A stretch of DNA of 45,114 nucleotides from Pseudomonadota bacterium (GCA_021784115.1 JAJXTE010000006.1:1-45114), one strand, 5' to 3'. Counted from the stretch's first letter, positions 28,862 to 39,396 are shown. Notes: generated from the sequence alone by a model not told the origin. Program-made: numbers and translations.

Positions 28862-30127
28862 ATGAATCCACGCACGCTGCTGCTCGGCTCGTTTGAGGCC
28901 GCGGTCGCCGCAGCCGATCCCGCGGTTGTGCTGCCGCCGCATCTGCCTTCGCCCCCGCGCGGCCGCACCCTGGTGGTCGGCGGTGGCAAGGCCGCCGCCA
29001 GCATGGCCGCCGCCGTCGAGACGCACTGGCCGGCGGATGCACCGCTGGCCGGCGTGGTGGTCACGCGCTATCAGCACGGCTTGCCCACCCGCCGCATCGA
29101 TGTCGTCGAAGCCAGTCACCCGCTGCCAGACGGACGCGGCGAAGCCGCGGCCTTGCGCATGCTGGACATGAGCCGCCAGTTGGGGCCGGACGACCTCCTG
29201 CTGGTGCTGATTTCTGGCGGCGGCTCCAGCCTGCTCGCCGCGCCGGTCGAAGGCGTCACCCTGAAGGAATTGCGCCAGGTCACCAAGGCCCTCCTGCATG
29301 CCGGCGCGACGATCCACGAGATCAATACCGTCCGCAAGCACCTCACCCGCCTGTCGGGCGGACGACTGGCGCAAGCGGCGCAGGGTGCGCAGGGTTTGGC
29401 GCTCATCATTTCGGATGTCGTCGGCGACGACCCCGGCGTCATCGCATCCGGTCCCTGCGCGCCCGACCCCAGCACCTGCGCGGACGCCCTCGCCCACCTG
29501 CAGCGGCTGCGGATCCCGTTGCCGCCAGGCGTCCAGCACCACCTCGACGCGTGCGCCGCGGGGGGGCTGCCCGACACCGCCAAGCCGGGCGACCCCTGTT
29601 TTGCCCGTATGGAAAATCGCGTCATCGCCAGCGCGCGCGGCAGCCTGATGGCCGCGGTCCGCTATTTCGAGCGGCACGGCATTCCAGCCCTGCTGCTTTC
29701 AGACAAGGTCAGTGGCGATGCGCAAACCGTGGCGTCCGAGCATGCAGCACTGATGCATGCGCGGGCGCGGCGCGGGCCGCTCGCCCTGGTTTCCGGCGGC
29801 GAAACCACGGTCACCCTGCCGCCCGGACACGGCCGCGGCGGCCGCAACTGCGAATATTTGCTGGCCCTGGCGCTCGCCTTGCGAGACACCCCCGCCTGGG
29901 CGATCGCCTGCGACACCGACGGCATCGATGGCAGCGAGGACAACGCCGGCGCCCTGCTCACGCCGGACACGCTTGCGCGTGCCCGCGCCGAGGAACTGGA
30001 CGCGGCCGGGCGGCTTGCCACGCACGACAGCCACGGTTTCTTCGCGGCGCTGGGCGATCTGATCGTCACCGGCCCGACCCGCACCAACGTCAATGATTAC
30101 CGCGCGCTGCTGCTCGGCCTGGATTGA
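28862..30127 (+). CDS. Glycerate 2-kinase (GckA/TtuD type, DUF4147-MOFRL)
   Basis: The 421-residue cytoplasmic enzyme has an N-terminal DUF4147 domain (GGGKAAASMA, ISGGGSSLLAAP, INTVRKHLTRLSGGRLA, ISDVVGDDPGVIASGPCAPD) and a C-terminal MOFRL domain (SGGETTVTL, GRGGRNCEYLLALA, DTDGIDGSEDNAGA). It phosphorylates D-glycerate to 2-phosphoglycerate, linking glyoxylate or tartronate semialdehyde use to glycolysis. No other glyoxylate genes are adjacent. A TACAAT hexamer (28828-28833) lies 28 bp before the ATG as a possible -10. The Shine-Dalgarno site is poor. Confidence 0.93.
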   Translation: MNPRTLLLGSFEAAVAAADPAVVLPPHLPSPPRGRTLVVGGGKAAASMAAAVETHWPADAPLAGVVVTRYQHGLPTRRIDVVEASHPLPDGRGEAAALRMLDMSRQLGPDDLLLVLISGGGSSLLAAPVEGVTLKELRQVTKALLHAGATIHEINTVRKHLTRLSGGRLAQAAQGAQGLALIISDVVGDDPGVIASGPCAPDPSTCADALAHLQRLRIPLPPGVQHHLDACAAGGLPDTAKPGDPCFARMENRVIASARGSLMAAVRYFERHGIPALLLSDKVSGDAQTVASEHAALMHARARRGPLALVSGGETTVTLPPGHGRGGRNCEYLLALALALRDTPAWAIACDTDGIDGSEDNAGALLTPDTLARARAEELDAAGRLATHDSHGFFAALGDLIVTGPTRTNVNDYRALLLGLD

Positions 30128-30156
30128 AGGCCCGAGCGGCCCGAACTCGATTCAGA

Positions 30157-30885
30157 TTAGTTCAGGCGCTGCACCAGGACCGGGGCACCCACCACCAACC
30201 CGTACGCCGCCGCGGCGCTTCCCCGATTGACCGCAAGTTCGAGCAGCCCGACGCTATTGATGAACCAGAAGCCCTCGCCCTTGCCCACCCGTCCGAAGCT
30301 CTCTGCGTGCTTGAACCATTCACCTGCGGCGCTGACGCGCGCACCTGCCGGCACCCCGCGCACGCCGGTCCAGGCATTGCCGAAGTGATCGATATAAATC
30401 ACGCGCGCCAGATCCCCCGCGTCGAATTCAACCTCGAGCGTGTCGATCGGGGTCAGCTTGTCCGTGGGAAATTCGCCGCGCGCGATGGCAGCCGCGATCG
30501 GCGCAAACACGTCGCGCCCGTGGAAGGTCGACGACACCCCCGCGGGTGCCCAGGTGATACGCCACACCTTGGAGTCGGCATGGCGCGCGGCGATCACGGA
30601 AAGCAGGCCGTTGTCGGGTCCGACAAACCAGTGTCCACCCGCCAGAACCACCACGGCCCCGCGCGGGGTGCCGACCCCCGGATCCACCACCGCCAGGAAC
30701 GTACAGCCGGGTGGAAACACGGGGGCAAATGCGGCGATCAGATGGGCGCCTGCATGGGGATTGTAGTCCGGTGCCTCGTGCAGCAGATCCACTACCTGTT
30801 GACCCGGCGCCTGTTCGGCCAGGCGCGCCTTGACCTGACCCACATAGGGATCGCGTGTCCCAAAATCGGTAAAGAGGACGATCAC
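30157..30885 (-). CDS. SAM hydroxide adenosyltransferase (DUF62 family)
   Basis: The 242-residue enzyme begins IVLFTDFGTRDPYVG and contains VVDPGVGTPRG and FHGRDVFAP. D68, R75 and H122 match the Asp-Arg-His set of the archaeal enzyme, which splits S-adenosylmethionine with water to adenosine and methionine. The fluorinase/chlorinase relatives lack this set, so halogenation is unlikely. Its physiological role in bacteria is unclear. It starts with GTG at 30885 after AGGGAAAA and is convergent with the glycerate kinase gene. Confidence 0.9.
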   Translation of the reverse strand: MIVLFTDFGTRDPYVGQVKARLAEQAPGQQVVDLLHEAPDYNPHAGAHLIAAFAPVFPPGCTFLAVVDPGVGTPRGAVVVLAGGHWFVGPDNGLLSVIAARHADSKVWRITWAPAGVSSTFHGRDVFAPIAAAIARGEFPTDKLTPIDTLEVEFDAGDLARVIYIDHFGNAWTGVRGVPAGARVSAAGEWFKHAESFGRVGKGEGFWFINSVGLLELAVNRGSAAAAYGLVVGAPVLVQRLN

Positions 30886-30914
30886 ACGTTTTCCCTGCGT
30901 CGAACGAAAGAATC

Positions 30915-30944
30915 ACTATGCCCGACGAGGCAGTCCCTCGGCAA
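30915..30944 (-). promoter_or_regulatory. Candidate promoter of the SAM hydroxide adenosyltransferase gene
   Basis: On the minus strand TTGCCG (30939-30944) and CATAGT (30915-30920) are 18 bp apart, about 30 bp before the GTG start. Both hexamers are imperfect. Confidence 0.35.
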
Positions 30945-30999
30945 GGGATACGGCGCTGGCGCAATGCTCTGCCCTCTCCTGCATCCATTTGCAGACATT

Positions 31000-31027
31000 A
31001 AAAAAGCCGGGATTCCCCGGCTTTTTT
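31000..31027 (-). terminator. Terminator of the alpha ribosomal operon
   Basis: The perfect stem GCCGGG/CCCGGC (31006-31011 with 31016-31021) with loop ATTC is flanked by A6 and T6, so it works on either strand. It lies 24 bp after the rplQ stop and closes the ribosomal superoperon. Confidence 0.93.
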
Positions 31028-31050
31028 CTGCGTCGACATGCTGACGCGCT

Positions 31051-31440
31051 TTACTCGGCCTCGACCGGCTCTGCGTCGGTCTCCGGGCGGTCGACCAGTT
31101 CGACCAGCGCCATCGGCGCGTTATCGCCATTGCGGAAGCCGTACTTCAGGATGCGCAGATAGCCGCCGGGACGGGTCTTGTAACGCGGGCCCAGTTCGCC
31201 GAACAGCTTGACGACCATCTCGCGGTCACGCAGACGATCGAACGCCAGGCGGTGATTCGACAGGCTGGGTTCCTTGCCCAGGGTGATCAGCGGCTCGACG
31301 AAGCGGCGCAGTTCCTTGGCTTTCGGCAGCGTGGTCTTGATGATTTCGTGCTTCAGCAACGAATTGCTCATGTTGCGGAACATGGCCAGACGATGGCTGG
31401 TGGTGCGGTTCAGCTTGCGGTTGGATTGACGATGACGCAT
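31051..31440 (-). CDS. rplQ: 50S ribosomal protein L17
   Basis: Large-subunit protein near the peptide exit region, 129 residues. It has the conserved start [24 protein letters not shown] and [18 protein letters not shown] short acidic tail ([12 protein letters not shown]) extends beyond the E. coli length. It is the last gene of the alpha operon. Confidence 0.99.
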   Translation of the reverse strand: MRHRQSNRKLNRTTSHRLAMFRNMSNSLLKHEIIKTTLPKAKELRRFVEPLITLGKEPSLSNHRLAFDRLRDREMVVKLFGELGPRYKTRPGGYLRILKYGFRNGDNAPMALVELVDRPETDAEPVEAE

Positions 31441-31523
31441 GGCTATTCCTTTCAGTCAGTATTCTTGGGCTAGGCCGCCAGCCACGGCGACCCGCACTTT
31501 ATTGTTGATTTCGGTTCAGTAGA

Positions 31524-32504
31524 TCAGGGACGCTCGAGGCCTGCGGGCGGCCAGTTTTCCAATTTCATGCCCAGGGACAGGCCCTTGGAAGCCAGCACAT
31601 CCTTGATTTCGTTCAGCGACTTGCGGCCCAGGTTGGGCGTGCGCAGCAGCTCGGTCTCGGAGCGCTGGATCAGGTCGCCGATGAAATAGATGTTCTCGGC
31701 TTTCAGGCAGTTGGCCGAGCGGACGGTCAGTTCGAGGTCGTCCACCGGGCGCAGCAGCATGGGGTCGACCTGCGGCGAACGCGGCGACTCGGATTCGGCC
31801 GGCGTGCCTTCCAGATCGGCGAACACGGACAGCTGGTTCACCAGGATGCGGGCAGCAGTGCGGACAGCTTCCTCGGGCTCGACGACACCGTTGGTTTCGA
31901 TATCGATCACGAGGCGGTCGAGGTCGGTACGCTGTTCCACGCGTGCGCTTTCGACCGAATAGGCCACGCGACGCACCGGGCTGAACGAGGCATCGACCAG
32001 GATCGAGCCGACGGCACGGGTTTCTTCCGAAACCTTACGCGCGGTCGCGGGCTGATAGCCACGCCCGGCCTCGATCTTGATTTCCATGTCGAGTTTGCCG
32101 CCCTTGGTCAGGTGGGCAATGACGTGATCGGGATTCAGCACCTCGATGTCGTGGCCGACTTCAATGTCGCCCGCCGTGACGACGCCTTCGCCCGACTTGG
32201 AGACCTTCAGGACAGCCTCGGACTTGCCGTGCATCTTGAACGCGATGCCCTTGAGGTTCAGGAGGATGTCGACGACATCCTCCTGCACGCCCTCGATGGT
32301 CGAGTATTCGTGAACGACACCGCTGATGGCCACTTCGGTCGGCGCATAGCCGACCATGGACGACAACAGGATACGACGCAGCGCGTTGCCGAGCGTGTGG
32401 CCGTAGCCGCGCTCGAAGGGCTCCATGATGACCTTGGCGTGCAGTGGGGAGGCGCGATCGACCTCCACAATACGCGGCTTGAGAAATTCTGTAGCGCTTT
32501 GCAT
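31524..32504 (-). CDS. rpoA: RNA polymerase alpha subunit
   Basis: Alpha subunit of 326 residues. The N-terminal domain (about 1-235) drives assembly ([21 protein letters not shown]); a linker leads to the C-terminal domain (about 250-326) with [20 protein letters not shown] and [13 protein letters not shown], the surface that contacts UP elements and activators. It lies between rpsD and rplQ, as in most proteobacteria. Confidence 0.99.
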   Translation of the reverse strand: MQSATEFLKPRIVEVDRASPLHAKVIMEPFERGYGHTLGNALRRILLSSMVGYAPTEVAISGVVHEYSTIEGVQEDVVDILLNLKGIAFKMHGKSEAVLKVSKSGEGVVTAGDIEVGHDIEVLNPDHVIAHLTKGGKLDMEIKIEAGRGYQPATARKVSEETRAVGSILVDASFSPVRRVAYSVESARVEQRTDLDRLVIDIETNGVVEPEEAVRTAARILVNQLSVFADLEGTPAESESPRSPQVDPMLLRPVDDLELTVRSANCLKAENIYFIGDLIQRSETELLRTPNLGRKSLNEIKDVLASKGLSLGMKLENWPPAGLERP

Positions 32505-32533
32505 AAAGTGCGTTTCCTTAAGACCGTCTCAGC

Positions 32534-33163
32534 TTATTTGGAGTACAACTCGACAACCAGCGACTCGTTGATGGTCGACGGCAGTTCCGAACGTTGCGGC
32601 GCAGCCTTGTAGGTGCCCTTGAGCGCCTTGGCGTCAACCTCGACCCACTCGGGGTAGCCGCGAGAAGCTGCTGCCTCGGCCGCAGCCTTGACGCGCAGGT
32701 GCGCCTTGGCCTTGTCGGACACTTCGACCACGTCACCGGCACGCACCTGATACGACGGGATGTTGACCCGGCGACCGTTCACCGTGATGCCGTTATGGCG
32801 CAGGATCTGGCGGGCCTCCGTGCGCGATGCGCCAAAGCCCATGCGGTAGCAAACCGAGTCCAGACGGGACTCGAGCATCGACAGAAGGTTCTCGCCGGTG
32901 ACGCCCTTGCGGCTTTCCGCACGCTTGTACGTCAGGCGGAACTGGCCTTCCAGGACGCCGTAGATGCGGCGGATTTTTTGTTTTTCACGCAATTGCACGC
33001 CATAACCGGACAGGCGCGCACCGCTCTTCTGGCCATGCTGGCCAGGCGCGTATGCACGGCGCTCAATCGCGCACTTGTCGGTGAAACACTTCTCGCCTTT
33101 CAGGAAGAGCTTTTCGCCTTCACGACGGCACTGACGGCATTTGGGATCAAGATTACGAGCCAT
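32534..33163 (-). CDS. rpsD: 30S ribosomal protein S4
   Basis: Primary 16S-binding assembly protein of 209 residues. The N-terminal zinc-like cysteine set ([23 protein letters not shown]) is present, then an S4 domain (about 95-160: [24 protein letters not shown]). In E. coli S4 represses the alpha operon through a leader pseudoknot; the leader here seems too short for that structure (see findings). Confidence 0.99.
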   Translation of the reverse strand: MARNLDPKCRQCRREGEKLFLKGEKCFTDKCAIERRAYAPGQHGQKSGARLSGYGVQLREKQKIRRIYGVLEGQFRLTYKRAESRKGVTGENLLSMLESRLDSVCYRMGFGASRTEARQILRHNGITVNGRRVNIPSYQVRAGDVVEVSDKAKAHLRVKAAAEAAASRGYPEWVEVDAKALKGTYKAAPQRSELPSTINESLVVELYSK

Positions 33164-33178
33164 GATTTTCCCTGGTAA

Positions 33179-33571
33179 TTAGATACGACGCTTTTTGGAG
33201 GGACGGCAACCGTTATGCGGAATCGGGGTCACATCCGAGATCGCAACGATCTTGAAACCCAACGCATTCAGCGCGCGCACCGTGGATTCGCGACCCGGGC
33301 CGGGGCCCTTGATGCGCACTTCCAGGTTTTTGACGCCGTATTCCTGAGCCATCTTGCCGGCATTTTCCGCCGCAACCTGCGCCGCAAACGGCGTCGACTT
33401 GCGCGAGCCCTTGAAGCCCGCACCGCCTGCCGTCGCCCACGACAGGGCATTGCCCTGGCGATCGGTGATGGTCACGATGGTGTTGTTGAACGAGGCGTGA
33501 ATGTGCGCAATCCCTTCCGCGACATTCTTTTTAACCTTTTTGCGTACACGCGCTGCTGTTTTGGTAGCCAT
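33179..33571 (-). CDS. rpsK: 30S ribosomal protein S11
   Basis: Platform protein of 130 residues with the conserved [22 protein letters not shown] and the C-terminal [17 protein letters not shown]. It lies 9 bp after rpsM and 15 bp before rpsD. Confidence 0.99.
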   Translation of the reverse strand: MATKTAARVRKKVKKNVAEGIAHIHASFNNTIVTITDRQGNALSWATAGGAGFKGSRKSTPFAAQVAAENAGKMAQEYGVKNLEVRIKGPGPGRESTVRALNALGFKIVAISDVTPIPHNGCRPSKKRRI

Positions 33572-33580
33572 GATTAACCT

Positions 33581-33937
33581 TTACTTTCTGATGGCCTTGC
33601 GCGGGCCCTTGCGGGTACGCGCATTGGTACGGGTGCGCTGACCGCGAACCGGCAGGCCCTTGCGATGACGGAAGCCGCGATAGCAGCCAAGATCCATCAA
33701 ACGCTTGATGTTCATGGTGATTTCACGGCGCAGATCGCCTTCGACCGTGAACTGTGCCACGCCCTCACGCAAGCGCTCCATATCGGCCTCGGTCAGGTCC
33801 TTGATTTTGGACGTACGGGCAATGCCAGTCGCGTCGCAAATCTTTCCGGACGTGGTCCGGCCGATGCCGTAAATGGCGGTCAACGCAATAACCGCGTGTT
33901 GATGATTAGGGATATTAACCCCAGCAATACGAGCCAT
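33581..33937 (-). CDS. rpsM: 30S ribosomal protein S13
   Basis: Head protein of 118 residues that contacts the 50S subunit and P-site tRNA. It has the H2TH-like region and the basic C-terminal tail [18 protein letters not shown]. The start [10 protein letters not shown] at 33937 is favoured over an ATG two codons upstream. It is the first gene of the alpha operon, about 22 nt after the predicted transcription start. Confidence 0.99.
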   Translation of the reverse strand: MARIAGVNIPNHQHAVIALTAIYGIGRTTSGKICDATGIARTSKIKDLTEADMERLREGVAQFTVEGDLRREITMNIKRLMDLGCYRGFRHRKGLPVRGQRTRTNARTRKGPRKAIRK

Positions 33938-33965
33938 TCGCAAAGCTCCGAACGCAAAACAAAAA

Positions 33966-33997
33966 ATTATAACACGTCAACCCAGCTTTGGGTTGAC
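33966..33997 (-). promoter_or_regulatory. Alpha-operon promoter fused to a terminator-like hairpin
   Basis: On the minus strand a perfect 8-bp inverted repeat, GTCAACCC (33990-33997) and GGGTTGAC (33976-33983), is followed by GTGTTATAATTTTTTG. This tail is both a U-tract and a perfect -10 hexamer TATAAT (33966-33971). No good -35 exists at 16-18 bp. The hairpin could end spc transcripts while the -10 starts the alpha operon. Confidence 0.6.
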
Positions 33998-34025
33998 TCG
34001 CATACAAACTTGCCGGCAACGCGTG

Positions 34026-34139
34026 TCAGCCCTGGCGCTGCTTGTGACGCGGATCGTCACAGATCACGCGCACAACGCCCTTGCGGCGCACAACCTTGCA
34101 CTTACGGCACATTTTCTTGACAGAAGCCTGCACTCTCAT
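34026..34139 (-). CDS. rpmJ: 50S ribosomal protein L36 (zinc-binding form)
   Basis: A 37-residue protein, [20 protein letters not shown] followed by [17 protein letters not shown]. It has the zinc ligands C11, C14, C27 and H32, so it is the C+ form. It is too short for most gene finders but lies at the expected end of the spc operon. Confidence 0.97.
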   Translation of the reverse strand: MRVQASVKKMCRKCKVVRRKGVVRVICDDPRHKQRQG

Positions 34140-34182
34140 GGTTTTCTCCATTCACTCACCGGCAGCACCTGCCGGTTAAAAA

Positions 34183-34401
34183 TCATTTGGCCCGGAAAAC
34201 GATCCGGCCCTTGGTCAAATCGTACGGGGTGAGCTCTACCGTCACTTTGTCGCCCGGAAGGATGCGGATGTAATGCATGCGCATTTTTCCTGAGATATGA
34301 CCCAACAAAATATGACCGTTTTCAAGCTTGACGCGAAAGGTGGCGTTCGGCAGGTTCTCGATCACTTCACCCTGCATCTGAATGACATCTTCCTTAGACA
34401 T
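34183..34401 (-). CDS. infA: Translation initiation factor IF-1
   Basis: A 72-residue S1-like OB-fold protein, [20 protein letters not shown] to KGRIVFRAK, which binds the ribosomal A site during initiation. Its ATG overlaps the secY stop by 1 nt (ATGA pattern). Placement between secY and rpmJ differs from E. coli, where infA is elsewhere, and is usual for betaproteobacteria. Confidence 0.99.
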   Translation of the reverse strand: MSKEDVIQMQGEVIENLPNATFRVKLENGHILLGHISGKMRMHYIRILPGDKVTVELTPYDLTKGRIVFRAK

Positions 34402-35714
34402 CAGCGCCCCGCCAAGCCGTTCTTGAAATTGGCCTTCTTAAGCAAGCCTTCATACTGGTGCGACATTACGTAAGCCTGAACCTGCGCCATGAAATCCATG
34501 GTCACCACTACAATAATCAGCAGGGACGTTCCGCCAAAGTGGAACGGAACATTCCATTTCAGAATCAGAAACTCGGGCAGCAAACACACCAGGGTGATGT
34601 AGATTGCACCCACCAGCGTCAGCCGCGTCAGAATCTTGTCGATATAACGCGCGGTCTGTTCACCCGGCCGGATCCCGGGAACGAACGCGCCACTCTTTTT
34701 CAGGTTGTCGGCAGTGTCCTTGGAATTGAACACAAGGGCCGTATAGAAAAAGCAGAAAAAGATGATCGCCAGCGCATACAGCAAAACATAAATCGGCTGC
34801 CCGGGCGCCAGGGTTGCGCTGATATCCTTCAGCCAGCCCATGTTCTCGCCACTCCCGAACCAACCCGCAAGCGTCGCCGGGAACAGAATGATGCTGGAGG
34901 CGAAAATCGGCGGAATCACCCCGGCCATATTCAGCTTCAGCGGCAGATGTGAACTCTGGCCCCCCACTACCATCTTGCCGACCTGGCGCTTGGCATAGTT
35001 GACCAGAATCTTGCGCTGACCGCGTTCGACAAACACCACCAGCGCAGTCACCAGCAGTACCGCGACGAACAACATCAATACCAGCGGAATCGAGAATGCA
35101 CCGGTTCGCGTCAATTCCAGCGTGCCGCCGATCGCATGCGGCAAGCCTGCGGCGATACCCGCAAAGATGATGATCGAGATGCCGTTGCCCAGGCCGCGCT
35201 CGGTGACCTGTTCACCCAGCCACATCAGGAACATCGTGCCCGCCGTCAGCGTCACCACTGTGATCATGCGGAACCCGAAACCCGGATCAAGCACGAGGCC
35301 TGCCTGCGACTCCAGCGCGATGGCGATACCCAGCGCCTGAAACACCGCCAGGAACAATGTTCCATAGCGGGTGTATTGCGTAATCTTGCGCCGCCCGGCC
35401 TCACCCTCTTTTTTCAGGGCTTCCAACTGCGGCGACACGGTCGTCATCAACTGGACGATAATCGACGCCGAGATGTACGGCATGATCCCCAGCGCAAATA
35501 CGCTGAATCGTGACAGCGCGCCGCCCGAGAACATGTTGAACATGCCCAGGATGCCGCTCTGCTGCGACTTGAACAACTGGTCGAGCACCAGCGGGTCGAT
35601 ACCCGGCACCGGGATAAAGGTGCCGATCCGGTAGACGATCAGGGCGCCGAGCAGGAACAGCAAGCGACGCTTGAGATCGCCAAATTTGTTCAAGCCGGTT
35701 TTGGGCGTGGCCAA
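34401..35714 (-). CDS. secY: Protein translocase subunit SecY
   Basis: Ten-segment channel subunit of the inner-membrane Sec translocon, 437 residues, with the plug and conserved loops ([67 protein letters not shown]). The start is TTG at 35714, with GAGGAA about 8 nt upstream; no ATG is available nearby. It lies between rplO and infA in the spc operon. Confidence 0.99.
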   Translation of the reverse strand: MATPKTGLNKFGDLKRRLLFLLGALIVYRIGTFIPVPGIDPLVLDQLFKSQQSGILGMFNMFSGGALSRFSVFALGIMPYISASIIVQLMTTVSPQLEALKKEGEAGRRKITQYTRYGTLFLAVFQALGIAIALESQAGLVLDPGFGFRMITVVTLTAGTMFLMWLGEQVTERGLGNGISIIIFAGIAAGLPHAIGGTLELTRTGAFSIPLVLMLFVAVLLVTALVVFVERGQRKILVNYAKRQVGKMVVGGQSSHLPLKLNMAGVIPPIFASSIILFPATLAGWFGSGENMGWLKDISATLAPGQPIYVLLYALAIIFFCFFYTALVFNSKDTADNLKKSGAFVPGIRPGEQTARYIDKILTRLTLVGAIYITLVCLLPEFLILKWNVPFHFGGTSLLIIVVVTMDFMAQVQAYVMSHQYEGLLKKANFKNGLAGR

Positions 35715-35732
35715 AGCGCGTTCCTCGCTGAC

Positions 35733-36167
35733 TTATTCGGCGATGCTGCCGCCGGCCGCTTCGATCGCAGCGCGTGCACCCTTGGTCACGGCGATACCGC
35801 GCAGTTTGACCGCCTTGCCGATTTCACCGGCCAGGTAGACCTTGGCCGTCTTTGCGGCGGCGCTGATGACGCCAGCCTGCTTCAGCACCAGCAGATCGAT
35901 CTCGTCGACTCCCACCGCAGCCAGTTCATACAGGCGAACATGCGCCGTATCCGCCTTGGTCAGCGACACAAAGCCGCGCTTCGGCAAACGACGATGCATC
36001 GGCATCTGGCCGCCTTCGAAGCCCACCTTGTGAAAACCGCCCGCACGGGACTTCTGGCCTTTATGGCCGCGGCCCGCGGTTTTGCCGAGGCCGGATCCGA
36101 TGCCGCGACCCACGCGACGCTTGTCTTTCTTGGCGCCGTCTGCCGGTTTGATGTTATTCAGTTCCAT
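35733..36167 (-). CDS. rplO: 50S ribosomal protein L15
   Basis: Late-assembly large-subunit protein of 144 residues with the conserved Gly/Arg-rich N-terminal extension ([25 protein letters not shown]). The ATG at 36167 directly abuts the rpmD stop. Confidence 0.99.
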   Translation of the reverse strand: MELNNIKPADGAKKDKRRVGRGIGSGLGKTAGRGHKGQKSRAGGFHKVGFEGGQMPMHRRLPKRGFVSLTKADTAHVRLYELAAVGVDEIDLLVLKQAGVISAAAKTAKVYLAGEIGKAVKLRGIAVTKGARAAIEAAGGSIAE

Positions 36168-36353
36168 TTAAGCCTCGCACTTCACCAGATAGGCAACCTT
36201 GGTAATCATCCCGCGGTTTTCCGGCGTATCCAGCACCTCAACCGTGTGGTGCATCCGGCGCAGACCCAGGCCACGCACGCAGGCGCGGTGCGGCGCCTTG
36301 GTGCCAATCAGGCTCTTGATCAGCGTCACCTTGATTTTTTTCTGCTCACTCAT
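36168..36353 (-). CDS. rpmD: 50S ribosomal protein L30
   Basis: A 61-residue protein with the L30 fold ([35 protein letters not shown]). It lies 3 bp after rpsE and directly before rplO. Confidence 0.98.
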   Translation of the reverse strand: MSEQKKIKVTLIKSLIGTKAPHRACVRGLGLRRMHHTVEVLDTPENRGMITKVAYLVKCEA

Positions 36354-36356
36354 GAC

Positions 36357-36872
36357 TTACCCCGTGATGTCTTCGACAGACTTGCCGCGCTTGGCTGCGA
36401 TGTCGGACGGCGTGGACATTTTCATCAGGCCGTCGATGGTCGCACGCACGACGTTATAGGGATTGGTCGAACCGAGGCACTTGGCCAGCACGTTCTGCAC
36501 ACCCATGACCTCGAACACGGCGCGCATCGCACCGCCGGCGATGATGCCGGTACCTTCGGACGCCGGCTGGATCAGCACGCGCGAGGCGCCATGCTGGCCC
36601 ACCACCGTGTGGTGGAACGTGCCATTCTTGAGGCTGATCTTGACCAGCTTGCGGCGCGCTTCTTCCATGGCTTTCTGCACGGCCACCGGCACTTCGCGGG
36701 ACTTGCCCTTGCCCATGCCGATGCCGCCGTCGCCATCGCCAACCACGGTCAGCGCGGCAAAGCCCATGATCCGACCGCCCTTCACCACTTTGGTGACGCG
36801 GTTGACCGAAATCATCTTCTCGCGCAAGCCGTCGCCGCGCTCTTCGTTACTTGTAGGTGCTGTACGGGCCAT
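36357..36872 (-). CDS. rpsE: 30S ribosomal protein S5
   Basis: The 171-residue protein has a double-stranded-RNA-binding-like N-terminal domain ([47 protein letters not shown]) and the S5 C-terminal domain. It contributes to decoding accuracy and mRNA unwinding. Confidence 0.99.
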   Translation of the reverse strand: MARTAPTSNEERGDGLREKMISVNRVTKVVKGGRIMGFAALTVVGDGDGGIGMGKGKSREVPVAVQKAMEEARRKLVKISLKNGTFHHTVVGQHGASRVLIQPASEGTGIIAGGAMRAVFEVMGVQNVLAKCLGSTNPYNVVRATIDGLMKMSTPSDIAAKRGKSVEDITG

Positions 36873-36887
36873 CTTGATTCTGCCTCG

Positions 36888-37241
36888 TTAAAATGCCAAA
36901 CCGCCTTCGCGGGCTGCTTCAGCCAGGGCTTTTACACGCCCATGGAACTTGAAGCCAGCTCGGTCAAAAGCCACTTTTTCAATGCCCAAGCCCTTGGCCT
37001 TCTCGGCCAGACGCTTGCCTACAGCCGCCGCTGCGGCCACGTTTCCACCGTTGCTCAGCTGAGCGCGCAGTTCCTTGTCGTTCGAGGAAGCACTGGTCAT
37101 CACCGTGCCGCCATCTGCCGAAATGATCTGGGCGTAGATATGGCTGTTGGTGCGGTGAATGGCCAGGCGAATCGCCTTGACGGCCGCGATTTTGGCGCGG
37201 GTTTTGCGCGCTCTGCGAATCCGTGATTGCTTGGTGTTCAT
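36888..37241 (-). CDS. rplR: 50S ribosomal protein L18
   Basis: 5S rRNA-binding protein of 117 residues with the basic start [18 protein letters not shown] and the conserved end [16 protein letters not shown]. Order rplF-rplR-rpsE is standard. Confidence 0.99.
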   Translation of the reverse strand: MNTKQSRIRRARKTRAKIAAVKAIRLAIHRTNSHIYAQIISADGGTVMTSASSNDKELRAQLSNGGNVAAAAAVGKRLAEKAKGLGIEKVAFDRAGFKFHGRVKALAEAAREGGLAF

Positions 37242-37257
37242 TTTCTGTCCTTAAGCC

Positions 37258-37788
37258 TTACTTCTTCTTGGTCTCTTTCTTGATGACCACTTCGTCGCTA
37301 TAGCGAACGCCCTTGCCCTTGTAGGGCTCCGGCGGACGGTATGCGCGCACGTCGGCGGCCACCTGCCCAACTGCCTGGCGATCGATACCCTTGATTACAA
37401 TTTCAGTCTGCGTCGGGGTTTCAACCTTGATGCCAGCGGGCATCTTGTGCACGACAGGATGCGAGAAACCAAGCGTCAGATTGAGTGCGTCGCCCTGGGC
37501 CTGAGCGCGATAACCGACGCCAACCAGCGTCAGCTTCTTCTCGAAGCCCTTGGTGACACCTTGCACCATGTTGTTCACCAGCGCACGCAGGGTTCCCGCC
37601 ATGGCATTCGCCTGAATACTCGCGCCGACGGGCGCAAAGGTCAGCACGCCATCGTTCAGCGCAACCGACACATCGGACGACATCGGCTGATTCATGGAAC
37701 CCAGCGGGCCCTTGACGGAAATGGCGCTACCCAGCGCGACTTCGACGCCCTTCGGCAACGTAATAGGATTATTGGCTACACGTGACAT
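37258..37788 (-). CDS. rplF: 50S ribosomal protein L6
   Basis: The 176-residue protein contains two repeated L6 domains and the signature [14 protein letters not shown] near the C-terminus. It lies close to the factor-binding site of the large subunit. Confidence 0.99.
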   Translation of the reverse strand: MSRVANNPITLPKGVEVALGSAISVKGPLGSMNQPMSSDVSVALNDGVLTFAPVGASIQANAMAGTLRALVNNMVQGVTKGFEKKLTLVGVGYRAQAQGDALNLTLGFSHPVVHKMPAGIKVETPTQTEIVIKGIDRQAVGQVAADVRAYRPPEPYKGKGVRYSDEVVIKKETKKK

Positions 37789-37800
37789 ATCCGCTCCCTC

Positions 37801-38196
37801 TTACGCAACCACGCACAGGACTTCACCACCCACGCCTTTGGCGCGCGCATGGCGGTCAGTCATCACGCCACTCGATGTGGAGACAATCGCAACACCCAGG
37901 CCGTTCATCACGCGCGGCAGGTCCTCGGCACCCTTGTAGATGCGCAAACCGGGCTTGCTGACGCGCTCAATGCGCTCGATGACCGGGCGGCCTGCGTAAT
38001 ATTTCAGTTGCAGTTCAAGCTCGGGCTTGCCGGCTTCGCCGCGAACGGCAAAATCTTCAATGTACCCTTCGTCCTTCAGCACCTTGGCAATCGCCACTTT
38101 GACCTTGGAAGAAGGCATCGTGACAGCCGCTTTTTCGACCGCTTGTGCATTGCGGATGCGGGTCAGCATGTCCGCGATGGGATCACTCATACTCAT
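37801..38196 (-). CDS. rpsH: 30S ribosomal protein S8
   Basis: Primary 16S-binding protein of 131 residues, with [18 protein letters not shown] at the start and [26 protein letters not shown] at the end. In E. coli S8 represses the spc operon by binding mRNA near rplE; I did not identify an equivalent RNA site here. Confidence 0.99.
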   Translation of the reverse strand: MSMSDPIADMLTRIRNAQAVEKAAVTMPSSKVKVAIAKVLKDEGYIEDFAVRGEAGKPELELQLKYYAGRPVIERIERVSKPGLRIYKGAEDLPRVMNGLGVAIVSTSSGVMTDRHARAKGVGGEVLCVVA

Positions 38197-38208
38197 ATCG
38201 TCTACCCC

Positions 38209-38514
38209 TTACCAGCTAGCCTTGACGATGCCCGGGATTTCGCCCCGCATCGCATATTCACGCAGCTTCCCGCGCGCCAGGCCAAACTTGCTGAACACGC
38301 CACGCGGACGCCCAGTCAGCTGACAGCGGTTGCGCTGGCGCACCGGGCTGGCATTGCGCGGCAGCTCCTGCAACGCCTTGTAAGCCGCCATGCGATCTTC
38401 GTCGCTGGTCGCCACGCTGGCGATCACGGCTTTGAGTTCGGCACGCTTGGCAGCATATTTTTTCACCATGCGTGCGCGCTTTTCTTCACGATTGATCAAG
38501 GATAACTTGGCCAT
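38209..38514 (-). CDS. rpsN: 30S ribosomal protein S14 (zinc-free form)
   Basis: A 101-residue S14 of the long C- type. It lacks the CxxC pairs of the short zinc form and ends with [39 protein letters not shown]. The start [13 protein letters not shown] at 38514 matches the family; an upstream extension overlaps rplE and is rejected. Confidence 0.99.
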   Translation of the reverse strand: MAKLSLINREEKRARMVKKYAAKRAELKAVIASVATSDEDRMAAYKALQELPRNASPVRQRNRCQLTGRPRGVFSKFGLARGKLREYAMRGEIPGIVKASW

Positions 38515-38521
38515 GCCTACC

Positions 38522-39061
38522 TCAATTCTTGAACGGGAAACTGAAGGCGGCAAGCAAGGCTCGCGCTTCATCATCAGTCTTCGCGGTGGTGGTGATCGTG
38601 ATGTTCATGCCACGCAACGCATCGATCTTGTCGTACTCGATCTCGGGGAAAATGATCTGTTCCTTGACACCCATGTTGTAGTTGCCACGGCCATCGAAGG
38701 ACTTGCCCGAAATACCCCGGAAGTCGCGAATACGCGGCATCGCCACCGTAACCAGACGATCCAGGAATTCGTACATCTGCGCGCGGCGCAGGGTCACCAT
38801 ACAGCCCACCGGATAATTTTCACGGATCTTGAAGCCGGCAATCGACTTCTTGGACTTGGTGACGACCGGCTTTTGACCTGCGATCTTCTGCATGTCCGAC
38901 ACGGCGTGATCCATCACCTTCTTGTCAGCCACCGCCTCGCCCACACCCATGTTCAGGGTGATCTTCTGAATGCGCGGGACTTCCATGACGGATTTGTAAC
39001 CAAACTGCCCAACCAGCTTGGGCACCACCGTCTCACGATAAAATTCTTGCAAACGCGCCAT
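38522..39061 (-). CDS. rplE: 50S ribosomal protein L5
   Basis: 5S rRNA-binding protein of the central protuberance, 179 residues, with [16 protein letters not shown] and the C-terminal [18 protein letters not shown]-like block. It lies 2 bp after rplX. Confidence 0.99.
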   Translation of the reverse strand: MARLQEFYRETVVPKLVGQFGYKSVMEVPRIQKITLNMGVGEAVADKKVMDHAVSDMQKIAGQKPVVTKSKKSIAGFKIRENYPVGCMVTLRRAQMYEFLDRLVTVAMPRIRDFRGISGKSFDGRGNYNMGVKEQIIFPEIEYDKIDALRGMNITITTTAKTDDEARALLAAFSFPFKN

Positions 39062-39063
39062 GA

Positions 39064-39387
39064 TTACCCCTGAGCGTCAACCATTTCGCCGTTGGACTTG
39101 TATACACGCACCTTGCGGCCGTCCTCCAGCACCTTGTAACCCACGCGATCCGCCTTCTTCGTGCCGACGTTGAACAACGCGACATTCGAAGCCTGGATCG
39201 GCATTTCCTTTTCGACGATCCCGCCCTGGATGTTGCGCATGGGATTGGGCTTCTGATGTTTCTTGACCCGATTCACGCCTTCAACAACCAAATGGCCATC
39301 ATCCAGCACGCGCAGCACGGTGCCACGCTTGCCCTTGTCTTTTCCGGCCAGGACGATCACCTGATCGCTTTTACGAATACGTGCCAT
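39064..39387 (-). CDS. rplX: 50S ribosomal protein L24
   Basis: Assembly-initiator protein of 107 residues with an N-terminal KOW motif ([21 protein letters not shown]). Confidence 0.99.
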   Translation of the reverse strand: MARIRKSDQVIVLAGKDKGKRGTVLRVLDDGHLVVEGVNRVKKHQKPNPMRNIQGGIVEKEMPIQASNVALFNVGTKKADRVGYKVLEDGRKVRVYKSNGEMVDAQG

Positions 39388-39396
39388 GATTCCCTC

